DNA of 64,000 nucleotides. Source: Ramlibacter tataouinensis. GTDB lineage: Bacteria > Pseudomonadota > Gammaproteobacteria > Burkholderiales > Burkholderiaceae_C. The notes below the pieces were generated by a model. It saw nothing but the letters and a program-made list of their open reading frames with translations, searched no databases and was not told where the DNA came from. The stretch lies in contig NZ_CP116009.1 in NCBI RefSeq assembly GCF_027941915.1, positions 744,001-808,000 on the forward strand, read 5' to 3'. The first letter of the stretch is position 1; each line of letters starts with the position of its first letter. The position numbers and the translations under genes were made by a program. Shown one piece after another: positions 7,514 through 15,581 of this stretch.

Positions 7514-8360
7514 GGCCGAGCATAGCCGCGCGTGCAGCATCTGCATCTGTGCCGATGACTTCGGGCAGCGCGCGGGCATCAACGAAGCCGTCCTAAGGCT
7601 GGTCCATCGGGAGCGTGTGCACGCCGTCGGCTGCCTGGTCGGCGCACCGGCCTGGGCCAGCGGGTCGGCGCACCTGCGCGACGTGGCGGCGGACCGCTTG
7701 GACGCCGGACTGCACCTCGACTTCACGGAAGCGCCGCTGCTGCACCGACCCGCGCGACCCTTGCCCGCCCTGATCGCCGACAGCTCGCTCGGCCGCCTGG
7801 ACGCAGCAGCCGTGGCCGCGGAGATCCATGCCCAGCTCGACGCCTTCGAGCAGGCCATGGGACGCCCGCCCGCCTTCGTCGATGGCCACCAGCACGTGCA
7901 CCAGCTCCCGGTGATCCGGCAGCAGCTGCTGCTCGCGCTGCAGGCGCGCCGGTACGGCCGATCGCCCTGGCTGCGCTCCACGCGACACGCCCGCGCCGGA
8001 GCATTCGACTGGAAGCCGCGGCTCATCGAAGCGCTCGGCGCGGGTCCGCTGGCCGCGGCCTGCGAGCGCAGCGGCTACCGGCAGAACGGCCGGCTGCTCG
8101 GCGTCTACGACTTCACTGGCGGCGAGCAGCGCTATGCGGCTCTCCTGCGGGGCTGGCTGCAGCAGGCACGCCAGGGCGACCTCCTGATGTGCCACCCGGG
8201 ACTGGGGACCGACGCGCAGGACCCGGTCGCGGTCGCGCGCGCAGCCGAGTACGCCGTGCTCGCCAGCCCCGCGATCGGGGAGCTGCTGGAAGCGAGCGGC
8301 ATCCGTTTGCGGCCGATGAGCCGCATCCTTGCGCTGCCGGGTCGAGGGCACCCGCCCTGA
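7512..8360 (+). CDS. YdjC/ChbG-family carbohydrate deacetylase (NaxD/LgmC-like)
   Basis: A 282-residue YdjC-fold deacetylase. The metal-binding set is visible: CADDFG (Asp15-Asp16), GLHLDFTE (His68) and FVDGHQHVHQ (His126 and His128). In Francisella, the related NaxD removes the acetyl group from undecaprenyl-phosphate N-acetylgalactosamine, and a homologue (LgmC) acts on the glucosamine modification of Bordetella lipid A. With a GT2 enzyme, a GtrA-like protein and an ArnT-like transferase beside it, the same role is the best guess here. AAGGAA at 7497-7502 is a good ribosome-binding site 9 bases before the ATG. ChbG (chitobiose deacetylation) and HpnK (hopanoid clusters) are family alternatives that the context does not favour. 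Confidence 0.88.
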   Translation: MAEHSRACSICICADDFGQRAGINEAVLRLVHRERVHAVGCLVGAPAWASGSAHLRDVAADRLDAGLHLDFTEAPLLHRPARPLPALIADSSLGRLDAAAVAAEIHAQLDAFEQAMGRPPAFVDGHQHVHQLPVIRQQLLLALQARRYGRSPWLRSTRHARAGAFDWKPRLIEALGAGPLAAACERSGYRQNGRLLGVYDFTGGEQRYAALLRGWLQQARQGDLLMCHPGLGTDAQDPVAVARAAEYAVLASPAIGELLEASGIRLRPMSRILALPGRGHPP

Positions 8361-8437
8361 GCCGGGCGGGCCTGCCGGCCGCAGAACGCCAGCGGTCCAT
8401 CGAGCCCGAAGCCGGCGCTGCGTTCCGGGCGGCTGGC

Positions 8438-9115
8438 TCAAGCCGCCTTGTTCAGGCTGTGCCGGGTTGCGTAGGCGTACAGGTCCAGGCGGTTCTGCAG
8501 CCCCAGCTTGCCGTAGATGGAGCTGAGGTGGTTGCGCAGGGTGTGCTCGCTGATGCACAGGCGGCTGGCGATCACCTTGCCGGGGGCGGCGGCGTCGCTC
8601 GCGATGGCGACGATGGTCTGGCGCTCGCGTGCCGTCAGCGATGCGATCTTCAGCCGCTCGGGGTCGTTGGCGTGGGCCGCGTTCTGCCGGGCCATCTCCA
8701 TGAAGATGCGGCCGGCCGCGCTGCGGTCGATCCACAGCTCGCCCTCGTGCACCTTCTCCAGCGCCTTGAGCAGCGCTGCGGGCGGATCGCTCTTGCGCAC
8801 CACGCCGCGCGCGCCGCAGACCACCGCGCGATCGAGCATGGCCTGGTCCTGCGAGGACGTGAGCAGCACCAGGCGCAACTGCGGCGGCAGGTGCAGCTCG
8901 GCCAGCATGTCCACGCCATAGCCGCCATCCATGTCCAGCAGCAGCACATCGGCCGGCGAGCGCTCGAGGATCTGCTGGGCCTGCGCCAGCGTGGCGGACG
9001 TTCCCGTCAGCTCGAAGCGAGGGTGCGCGGTCTGCACCAGCCTCTCCAGGCCCCAGCAGAGCATGGCCGGGGCCACCACGAAGACCTTGATCGAATCGGA
9101 CTGGAGTGCATTCAT
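8438..9115 (-). CDS. NarL/FixJ-type response regulator with degenerate receiver
   Basis: A 225-residue protein with an N-terminal receiver domain (about 8-125) and a C-terminal LuxR-type helix-turn-helix (about 155-220; LTARERQTIV and ISEHTLRNHLSSIYGKLG). The phosphoacceptor Asp (LLLDMDG, Asp61) and the conserved Lys (VVRKSDP) are present, but the acidic pair normally found after strand 1 is replaced by VVAPAM (13-18). Mg2+-dependent phosphorylation is therefore probably impaired. No histidine kinase gene adjoins it. It lies just before the PilZ gene and the Tad pilus locus and may control them, but that rests on proximity alone. Confidence 0.88.
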   Translation of the reverse strand: MNALQSDSIKVFVVAPAMLCWGLERLVQTAHPRFELTGTSATLAQAQQILERSPADVLLLDMDGGYGVDMLAELHLPPQLRLVLLTSSQDQAMLDRAVVCGARGVVRKSDPPAALLKALEKVHEGELWIDRSAAGRIFMEMARQNAAHANDPERLKIASLTARERQTIVAIASDAAAPGKVIASRLCISEHTLRNHLSSIYGKLGLQNRLDLYAYATRHSLNKAA

Positions 9116-9343
9116 CGTCGAACCAGGCGTTGGTTGTTCGTGCGACGCATCCTACGAACGGCGACCGCCCAAGCCCCCGATCTTGCATCCGCTTGCAGCA
9201 TTTGCAGATGCAGATGGGACGGTTGGGTCCGCGGCGCGGGGCTGCGCGAACGCCCTTGTCATGCCCTTTTCCATGACAAACCCGCGATGGAATCAGTCGT
9301 TTGCCCCATGTGGTGCGCAGCCGCGCCAACCACACTGTGTTGC

Positions 9344-9625
9344 ATGTTCCCCGAACGCCGCGCGAGCCCGCGTGAGCCCCTGTCCCTGCCGATCACCCTG
9401 GCGGGCGACGGCACGGCCATGACGCGCGACATCAGCGAGCACGGTTTGTTCCTGTACGTGCCACGGGGCTCGGCCGTGGCCGAGTGGCTGTCCTTCGAAT
9501 TCGCCGTTCCGCAGGTCAGGCTGAAGTTCGACGCGGTGGGCGAAGTGGTGCGCATCGAGCCGGGCATCGGTCACGTCGGCGTTGCCATCCGCCTGCACCG
9601 GCCGCGGCTCGTCGCACTCAACTGA
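9344..9625 (+). CDS. PilZ-domain protein (predicted c-di-GMP binding)
   Basis: A 93-residue single-domain PilZ protein. The c-di-GMP binding signature is visible as RASPR (the RxxxR motif, about residues 5-9) and DISEHG (the DxSxxG motif, about 29-34), followed by beta-strands ending VGVAIRLHRPR. An upstream in-frame ATG at 9287 would add an odd Cys-rich leader, so I prefer 9344, which starts MFPERRASPRE as many short PilZ proteins do. It sits between the regulator gene and the Tad pilus operon, which suggests c-di-GMP input to surface attachment. The 228 bases before it (9116-9343) probably hold promoters for both divergent genes, but I see no clear boxes. Confidence 0.82.
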   Translation: MFPERRASPREPLSLPITLAGDGTAMTRDISEHGLFLYVPRGSAVAEWLSFEFAVPQVRLKFDAVGEVVRIEPGIGHVGVAIRLHRPRLVALN

Positions 9626-9801
9626 TCAGCTCGATCGCCGCAGCGCAACGCTGCAGTGCCCGGCCGGCACCCCTGAGCCAAGTACCACCTGAGCCTGACG
9701 CTTGTCCTGCCGAGATCGGGACGCACGGCTCATGCGTGCGGTCCCACCGACCCATAGATTGGACCCATCGACCCGACCGACCCGTTGCCAAGCCTCGCAC
9801 G

Positions 9802-10386
9802 ATGACCGAATTCGACGCCTTGAAGGAGCTGCTCTGGATGCTGGTGACGGATCCCGGCACCGGACCGCTGATCGGCCTGCTCGGGGTCGCCGCCGTCATC
9901 GACTGGCGGACCATGAGGATCCCCAACTGGCTCACGGTGGGTGGGATGGCGTGGGGCCTCTTCTACAACGCCGCGCATGCCACCTCGATCGGCGCCGGGC
10001 TCATGGCGAGCGCCGGGGGCCTGGCGACCGGCTTGGCCCTGCTGTTGCCGCTGTACGTGCTGCGGGTGATGGGTGCCGGCGACGTCAAGTTGATGGCGGC
10101 GGTCGGCGCCGTGGTGGGCGTGCCCGCCGTCCTGCACGCCATGCTCTGGAGCCTCGTCGCAGGCGGTGCCGCCGCGATCGGCTACGCCCTCTATCTCCGG
10201 GCCTTCGGTCGCATGGCGACCAACGTCGCTGCGATCGCGCAATCCATGGCCTTCGCCGCTCTCGTCGGCCTGCGCCCCGACCCCGCACTCACGGGGCGTG
10301 CTTCGGTCGGCAAGCTGCCCTTTGGCGTGGGTATCGCCCTGGGGACCGTTGCCTTCCTCGTTGCCCGCCAACTCGGCTACCTCTGA
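9802..10386 (+). CDS. tadV: Tad prepilin peptidase (TadV/CpaA)
   Basis: A 194-residue inner-membrane aspartyl protease of the A24 family, which cleaves the leader peptide of the Flp prepilin and pseudopilins. The two catalytic aspartates lie in VIDWRTMRIPNW and in GAGDVKLM (the GxGD motif). About five to six hydrophobic helices are present and there is no N-methyltransferase domain, as is usual for TadV. It is the first gene of the Tad locus. No Shine-Dalgarno sequence precedes the ATG. The 176-base gap upstream (9626-9801) presumably carries the operon promoter, but I recognise no consensus boxes in it. Confidence 0.92.
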   Translation: MTEFDALKELLWMLVTDPGTGPLIGLLGVAAVIDWRTMRIPNWLTVGGMAWGLFYNAAHATSIGAGLMASAGGLATGLALLLPLYVLRVMGAGDVKLMAAVGAVVGVPAVLHAMLWSLVAGGAAAIGYALYLRAFGRMATNVAAIAQSMAFAALVGLRPDPALTGRASVGKLPFGVGIALGTVAFLVARQLGYL

Positions 10387-10404
10387 GCCGGAAAGGACAT
10401 CCCC

Positions 10405-11247
10405 ATGAAGAACCTCAAGGCGCTCGCGATGCTCGCACTGGCCGTGCTGATCGGCCTGGCCGCGGCGCTCTACGCGGCGCGCTGGGCTGCCCAGCGGACC
10501 CAGGTGGCAGCCAACAAGGTGGTGGTCGCCGCGGTCGACATCGAACTGGGCAGCCGGATCAACCCGCAGATGCTCACGACCGTCGAGTGGCCGGCCGGTT
10601 CCATCCCACCGGGCGCCTTCACGGACCTCGCCGAGCTTCAAGACCGGGTGGTCAAGGTCGCCATCCTGCGCGGCGACGCCATCCTGGATCGCAAGCTGGC
10701 ACCACCCGGGACCAAGGGCGGCCTGTCGGCCGTCATCACCGAGGGCAAGCGCGCCATGACCGTGCGCGTCAACGACGTGGTGGGCGTCGCCGGGTTCGCG
10801 CTGCCTGGCAACTACGTGGACGTGATGATCAACGCCCAGCAGGACCGCGGCCGCGGCGATGGGCCCAACCAGGTCAGCATGACCGTCCTGCAACAGGTGC
10901 TCGTCCTCGCCGTGGCCCAGGAGGCCAGCCGCGACGACCTCAAGCCCAAGGTGGTGAGCGCCGTCACCCTCGAGGTCACGCCCGAGCAGGCCGAAAAGCT
11001 CGACCTGGCCCGCAGCGTCGGCACCCTGTCGCTCGTGCTGCGCAACCAGCTGGACAAGGACTCGGCCGGGACCAACGGCATCACGCGCGCCGAGCTGCTG
11101 GGACTCAAGGAAGTCTCCGCGCACCCCGCGCCCAAGCCCGCCGCGCCGGTGCGCACCGTCGCGCGCAGCACGCCCAAACCGGCGCCGGTCCACCGCGACT
11201 GCGTGGAAGTCATCCGCAACGCCTCCAGCTCCATGCACTGCTTCTGA
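10405..11247 (+). CDS. cpaB: Flp pilus assembly protein CpaB/RcpC
   Basis: A 280-residue protein with an N-terminal signal anchor (residues 5-25), an SAF domain (about 38-105, VVVAAVDIELGSRINPQML) and an RcpC/CpaB domain (to about 215, FALPGNYVDVMINAQ). The tail is Pro/Ala-rich. In Tad systems CpaB is periplasmic and works with the secretin; SAF domains may contact peptidoglycan or sugars. GGAAAGGA precedes the ATG. The C-terminus has two Cys residues (RDCVEV, MHCF), which could form a disulfide. Confidence 0.93.
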   Translation: MKNLKALAMLALAVLIGLAAALYAARWAAQRTQVAANKVVVAAVDIELGSRINPQMLTTVEWPAGSIPPGAFTDLAELQDRVVKVAILRGDAILDRKLAPPGTKGGLSAVITEGKRAMTVRVNDVVGVAGFALPGNYVDVMINAQQDRGRGDGPNQVSMTVLQQVLVLAVAQEASRDDLKPKVVSAVTLEVTPEQAEKLDLARSVGTLSLVLRNQLDKDSAGTNGITRAELLGLKEVSAHPAPKPAAPVRTVARSTPKPAPVHRDCVEVIRNASSSMHCF

Positions 11248-11316
11248 AAACAAAGCATCGGCGCAGCACCTCCGGCCAGAAAACGAACCAAGAACAACGC
11301 TCAGGGAGAGAACACG

Positions 11317-13137
11317 ATGCATCCCACTCCGTCGGCCCTCATGGCCGCCGCGCTCGCCGCCGTCGCGGCGCTTCCCGCCCCGGGCCGCGCGCAGGACTTC
11401 GACCACTGGCCGGCCGCGGCCGCCGCAACAACCGGCGCTGCGACAGCTGCCCCCGCGACGGTCGTTCCGTTCACGTCCCTGTCCCTCGCCCGCGCGGCAC
11501 CAGCAACAAACCCGGAAGTGGTCGCACAGGCATCGGCTCCGGCAACCGCGCCGGCCGCTCGTCCGGCCCGCCCGGCACGCACTCAGGCGACGCCGGAACG
11601 CGGACCAGGAAGCGATACGCAGGCGGCCGCGCTGCGCCCCTGCACCACGGTCACCGTGGATCCGCCCACGCAGCTGACACTGGGCAAGTCGCAGGTGGTG
11701 CGCCTGCCCTTCCCGGTGGCCCGGCTCATCGTCGGCGGCCAGCCCGGCGGCCGTGCCGGCAGGGCCGCGGGCGCCGCGCCGGCGATGCCCGGCCAGCCGG
11801 CTCAGGCCGTCCGACCGGCCCCCGGCGCGTCCCGAAGCGGTGGCGGCAACGGCGTGGCCGAAGCCGATGTGACGCTGCTCAGCCCCACCGAGCTGTTCTT
11901 CCTCGGCCGCGAGACCGGGTCGATGAACGTGGTGCTGCAGGCCAGCGACGGCCACTGCCTCGTCAAGGACCTGGTCGTGACGGTGGACGCCGGCACCCTG
12001 CAGGCCACGCTGAAGGAGCTGATGCCCGATGAGTCCGGCATCCGCATCCGCAGCGCCGAGGACTCCCTGGTGCTGACCGGCAGCGTGCTGGATGCCGTCA
12101 AGCTGCAGCAGGTGCTGGCCCTGGCGACGTCCTATGCCGACACGAAGAAGGTCATCAACCTGCTGCAGGTGAACGCGCCCCAGCAGGTGATGCTGGAGGT
12201 GCAGATCGCCGAAGTGAGCAAGAACCTGCTGGATCGACTCGGCTCGGCATCGGCCATCACCCGCAGGACCGACGGTGGAGCCAACACCTTCTCGGTTGCC
12301 TCCAACTTCCTGAGCAACGGTGGCGGCTTGCTGCAGTTCCTGCGCAAGGGGCACACCGCGCTCAACCTGGATGGCGAGTTCACCGACGGCGTCGTACGCG
12401 TGCTGGCCGAGCCGAACATCATGGCCATCAGCGGCCAGACCGCCAGCTTTCTGTCCGGCGGGAAGATCTTCATTCCGGTGGCGCAGGACCGCGACCGCGC
12501 CGGCGTGACGATCACGCTGGAGGAGAAGGAGTTCGGGGTCGGCCTGAAGTTCACGCCCACCGTCCTGAACGGCCGCATCAACCTGAAGGTGGTCTCGGAA
12601 GTTTCCGAGCTGTCCCAGACCGGCACGCCCTTCACCACGATCGGCAACGTCACCGCCATCCTGCCCTCGATGACCACCCGTCGGGTGGACACCACGGTGC
12701 AGCTGGGCGACGGCCAGAGCTTCGTCGTCGCGGGACTGATCAAGAACAACGTCACGCAATCGCTGGACAAGTTCCCGGGCCTGGGCGACACGCCGGTCAT
12801 CGGCGCGCTGTTCCGCTCGACGGAGTTCCAGAACGACAAGACCGAGCTGATGTTCGTCGTCACGCCACGCCTGGTGCGCCCGGTCACCACCCCGCTGGCC
12901 CTGCCCACCGACAACCATGTCGTGCCTTCGCGCAGCGAGGTGATCCTCAAGGGAACGGGCGAAGGGCCGGACCCCGCCCTGCGACCGGCCGCGACGCCGG
13001 CGCCGAAGCCCGGACCCGCGCCATCGTCCGGTGCCGCGCCCGCACCGCTGGTCGCGCCTCCGCCCGCAGCGCAGCCTGCCCCCGTGCGGCCGGTTTCGAT
13101 GCTGGGCCGCGGCGGCCAACCCCTGACGATACCCTGA
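11317..13137 (+). CDS. rcpA: Tad secretin RcpA/CpaC
   Basis: A 606-residue outer-membrane secretin through which the Flp pilus passes. It has a signal peptide (cleavage near APGRAQ), an Ala/Pro/Thr-rich low-complexity segment (about 30-105) and a pilus/STN-BON-like N-domain (VDPPTQLTLGKSQVVRLPFPVARLIVG). The secretin core runs from about 285 to 525: VMLEVQIAEVSKN, VRVLAEPNIMAISGQTASFLSGG, VGLKFTPTVL and the C-terminal KTELMFVVTPRLV. A Pro/Ala-rich tail follows. A second low-complexity insert (GGRAGRAAGAAPAMPGQPAQAVRP) interrupts the N-domain and is unusually long for this family. GGGAGAG provides the ribosome-binding site. Confidence 0.95.
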   Translation: MHPTPSALMAAALAAVAALPAPGRAQDFDHWPAAAAATTGAATAAPATVVPFTSLSLARAAPATNPEVVAQASAPATAPAARPARPARTQATPERGPGSDTQAAALRPCTTVTVDPPTQLTLGKSQVVRLPFPVARLIVGGQPGGRAGRAAGAAPAMPGQPAQAVRPAPGASRSGGGNGVAEADVTLLSPTELFFLGRETGSMNVVLQASDGHCLVKDLVVTVDAGTLQATLKELMPDESGIRIRSAEDSLVLTGSVLDAVKLQQVLALATSYADTKKVINLLQVNAPQQVMLEVQIAEVSKNLLDRLGSASAITRRTDGGANTFSVASNFLSNGGGLLQFLRKGHTALNLDGEFTDGVVRVLAEPNIMAISGQTASFLSGGKIFIPVAQDRDRAGVTITLEEKEFGVGLKFTPTVLNGRINLKVVSEVSELSQTGTPFTTIGNVTAILPSMTTRRVDTTVQLGDGQSFVVAGLIKNNVTQSLDKFPGLGDTPVIGALFRSTEFQNDKTELMFVVTPRLVRPVTTPLALPTDNHVVPSRSEVILKGTGEGPDPALRPAATPAPKPGPAPSSGAAPAPLVAPPPAAQPAPVRPVSMLGRGGQPLTIP

Positions 13138-13154
13138 CGACCGGAGAACCGACC

Positions 13155-13427
13155 ATGCGACAACTCATTACCGTCCTGGCCGCCAGCGCCCTGCTCGCCG
13201 GCTGCGCCACTTCCAGCACGCCGAACTACGACACCCGCTTCGGCGAGGCGGTGCGCCAGGCGCGCCAGCTCCAGACGCTCAACCCCACACCATCGACGGC
13301 CTCGATGTCCGGCATGGACGGGGTGGCCGCCGCGCAGGCGGCGGAGCGCTACGTCGACTCGTTCAAGAAGCCCGAGCCGGTGGTGAACGTCATCAACATC
13401 GGTGGCCAGATCGGCGGAGGCCGCTAG
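13155..13427 (+). CDS. Small Tad-locus lipoprotein
   Basis: A 90-residue protein with a lipoprotein signal peptide and lipobox LLAGC (Cys17). The mature part has little secondary-structure signature beyond AAERYVDSFKKPEPVVNV and a Gly-rich end. It lies 17 bases after the secretin gene and is probably an outer-membrane accessory such as a pilotin for the secretin. I do not recognise a named family. CGGAGAA precedes the ATG. Confidence 0.82.
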   Translation: MRQLITVLAASALLAGCATSSTPNYDTRFGEAVRQARQLQTLNPTPSTASMSGMDGVAAAQAAERYVDSFKKPEPVVNVINIGGQIGGGR

Positions 13428-13490
13428 CCGTGCAAGCGACCCCTGCCCCTTCAAGCCCCAGGCATTGCCGGGATCCCTGTTGCGCCGCGG

Positions 13491-13555
13491 AAAGGAGGAC
13501 GCGCATGGATTAGCTCTTCCGTCCTCTTCCCCTGAACCCTTTTCATCACTCCTTT
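13491..13555 (+). promoter_or_regulatory. Leader of the Flp pilin gene with Shine-Dalgarno minigene
   Basis: AAAGGAGG (13491-13498) is followed after 6 bases by ATG GAT TAG (13505-13513), a start codon with only one sense codon before a stop. Downstream a pyrimidine-rich stretch contains CTCCTTT (13549-13555), the exact complement of AAAGGAG. The two could pair and mask the strong ribosome-binding site or fold the leader. The real pilin start at 13574 has its own weaker GAGG. This may be a translational leader or a fortuitous arrangement. Confidence 0.35.
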
Positions 13556-13573
13556 TTCTTCTTCGAGGTTCCT

Positions 13574-13768
13574 ATGGAAGCTTTCATGAACATGGTTCGC
13601 GCCTTCGCCCACGACGACGACGGCGCACAGATCATCGAGTACGCGCTGATCGTCGCGGTGGTGTCGCTCGGCCTGATCCTCCTGATGATGGGCACCGGCG
13701 GCCTGGACTTCACCGGCTGGATCGGTCGCGTGAACGATTGCCTGCAGGGCGCCACCACCTGCGCGTGA
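13574..13768 (+). CDS. flp: Flp family type IVb pilin
   Basis: A 64-residue major pilin precursor. A short hydrophilic leader ends at Gly17, followed by AQIIEYALIVAVVSLGLILLMM. This is the classic Flp pattern, with Glu at position +5 after the cleavage site and a Tyr next to it. TadV should cleave between Gly17 and Ala18, giving a mature pilin of about 47 residues. Two Cys residues near the C-terminus (DCLQGATTC) could form a disulfide loop. The gene lies in the middle of the Tad locus, whereas flp is often first. It is flanked by an unusual leader and by a 28-base palindrome downstream. Confidence 0.95.
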   Translation: MEAFMNMVRAFAHDDDGAQIIEYALIVAVVSLGLILLMMGTGGLDFTGWIGRVNDCLQGATTCA

Positions 13769-13782
13769 TCGCCACCTGAGCC

Positions 13783-13810
13783 CTGCGCCCGCCTGGCCAG
13801 GCGGGCGCAG
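13783..13810 (+). terminator. Perfect 28-base palindrome after the pilin gene
   Basis: CTGCGCCCGCCTGG (13783-13796) is immediately followed by its exact reverse complement (13797-13810), able to form a hairpin with a 12-bp GC-rich stem. It lies 14 bases past the pilin stop and has no U-run. It most likely stabilises or attenuates the transcript so that pilin mRNA exceeds that of the downstream genes. Confidence 0.6.
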
Positions 13811-13850
13811 TCCGATTTCGACCCCAAGCGACTTGTGGAGGAAGACAACC

Positions 13851-15128
13851 GTGCGAAGCATCGCCAGCCCTCGTCGTGAACGTGGCGCGGTGATCATCAC
13901 CGTCGCCCTCCTCATGCTGTTCCTGCTCGGCTTCGTCGGCTTCGCCGTGGATTTCGGGCGCCTGTTCATCGTCAAGTCCGAATTGCAGACCGCCATGGAC
14001 GCCTGCGCACTGTCCGCCGCGCAGGAACTCGATGGCCAGGCGGATGCCCTCACGCGCGCCACGAGTGCGGGCCTGACGGCAGCGAACCTGAACCGGGTGA
14101 ACCTGCAGTCCGCCACCTGGGACGCCCAGGGCCAGTTGACCGGTGCCGGAATCAGCTTCCGCAACGGAGGCTTCGGCTTGACGACCAGCCCGTTCGCGGC
14201 CCGCTACGCCGAGTGCCAGCACACGCAGCCCGCGGTCCAGATGCTGCTGATGCATGCGATGGGCGCGTTCACCGGCGACAACGCCTTGTTCCCGAACGCG
14301 CGCAACGTCGCAGCACGAGCCGTGGCCACCCGCGCTCCCGCGCAGTCCGCCTGCCCGCTGCCGCTCGCACTGCGTCCCAAGACGGGGACGCCTCCCAATT
14401 ACGGCTTCACCGTCGGTGAATGGGTTCGCCTGCTGATGTCGCCCGGCACCTCGGGCAGCGGCGAGATCGGATGGGCCAACCTGGACGGCTCGAACAACGC
14501 GGCGGAGACCCGGGCCGAGGTGCTCGGCTACTGCGGCACCGAGATCGGCGACGAACTGGGCACGCCCGGTGTCCAGGCCGCCATCGCCAGCGCCTGGAAC
14601 TACCGATTCGGCCTTTATGGCGGCAGCGACACCCCTGAGATCTACAACCCCGACATGTCGGGCTACTCGTACACCGCGCTCAACTGGCCGACCCGGTTCA
14701 ACGCCTTCGACGGCCCCAGGCCGCCCATGACCCCGGCCACGGCCACGTCCGAGAACTTCATCACCAAGCGGCTGGCCTATGCCAACTGCGCCGACACCGG
14801 CAACCGCGTGCGCGGCGCCAACAGCTGCGAATCCATCACGGGCCTGTCCCTCAACAGTTTCAGCCGCGTCGCCGCCGCGGGGCCGACCGCAGTCGGAGGC
14901 CACCGCACCTACGGGATCCGCAGCCGCATCGCGCCCGTGCCGGTGGTCAACGGATCGAACCAGGTGATCGATTTCGCCTGCATGTTCATGCTGCAGCCAC
15001 TGACCATCCCGATGGCCGACGTCTACCTGGAGTTCCGCGGCAACGCCAGCGATCCGGGCAGCCCCTGCGTGACGGCGGGCATTCCCGGCGGCACCGCGGG
15101 TCCACTGGTGCCGGCGCTGGTGCGATGA
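13851..15128 (+). CDS. TadG-like pilus assembly protein
   Basis: A 425-residue protein with an N-terminal TadE/G-type transmembrane segment: RRERGAVIITVALLMLFLLG, then FVGFAVDFGRLF. A long periplasmic region with several Cys residues follows. TadG-like proteins have a pilin-like N-terminus and are thought to be minor or anchoring components of the Flp pilus. I prefer the GTG at 13851, which has GGAGGAA 9 bases upstream, over the TTG at 13833, which would sit on that ribosome-binding site. I recognise no von Willebrand domain, unlike some TadG proteins. Confidence 0.85.
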   Translation: MRSIASPRRERGAVIITVALLMLFLLGFVGFAVDFGRLFIVKSELQTAMDACALSAAQELDGQADALTRATSAGLTAANLNRVNLQSATWDAQGQLTGAGISFRNGGFGLTTSPFAARYAECQHTQPAVQMLLMHAMGAFTGDNALFPNARNVAARAVATRAPAQSACPLPLALRPKTGTPPNYGFTVGEWVRLLMSPGTSGSGEIGWANLDGSNNAAETRAEVLGYCGTEIGDELGTPGVQAAIASAWNYRFGLYGGSDTPEIYNPDMSGYSYTALNWPTRFNAFDGPRPPMTPATATSENFITKRLAYANCADTGNRVRGANSCESITGLSLNSFSRVAAAGPTAVGGHRTYGIRSRIAPVPVVNGSNQVIDFACMFMLQPLTIPMADVYLEFRGNASDPGSPCVTAGIPGGTAGPLVPALVR

Positions 15129-15140
15129 AGGAGCGTTGCC

Positions 15141-15581
15141 ATGACGAGCGTCCGGATGAAATCCCAATGCGGCGTCGCCATCATCGAGTTCGCGCTGGTG
15201 GTCCCGGTGCTGGTGCTGCTGTCCATGCTCGCGGTCGAATTCGGCCGGGCCATGTACCAGTACGACGCGCTCACCAAGTCGGTCCGGGACGCGGCGCGCT
15301 ACCTCTCCATCCAGCTGCCCGGCGCCAACATCGCCGAGGCGCGCAACCTGGTGGTGTACGGGAACCTCGCGGGCAGCGGGTCGCCGCTGCTGCCGGGCCT
15401 GACGCCGGCGCATGTCCCGGACCCGACCTGGCAGAACGTCGGAGCGGACCCGATCATCCGCACGGTCACCATCCAGGTGAGCGGATACACATTCGACCCG
15501 CTGGTGACGACGGCGTTCGGCTTCACCTTCCCGGCGCTCACCTTCTCCGACATCCGGGCCACGATGAGGAGCCACCAATGA
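15141..15581 (+). CDS. tadE: TadE-like pseudopilin
   Basis: A 146-residue minor pseudopilin of the Tad system. The TadE signature is clear: QCGVAIIEFALVVPVLVLL with Glu five residues after the putative processing site, then VEFGRAMYQYDALTKSVRDAARYL. A short periplasmic domain follows. AAGGAG lies upstream of the ATG. Its stop overlaps the next tadE-like start (ATGA), indicating coupled translation of two pseudopilins. Confidence 0.92.
   Translation: MTSVRMKSQCGVAIIEFALVVPVLVLLSMLAVEFGRAMYQYDALTKSVRDAARYLSIQLPGANIAEARNLVVYGNLAGSGSPLLPGLTPAHVPDPTWQNVGADPIIRTVTIQVSGYTFDPLVTTAFGFTFPALTFSDIRATMRSHQ

Noticed and set aside
9730..13119. An 1129-codon minus-strand ORF across the tadV-cpaB-rcpA genes
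   Set aside because: It is the complement of three firmly identified Tad genes and its His/Arg/Gly-rich sequence matches no fold.
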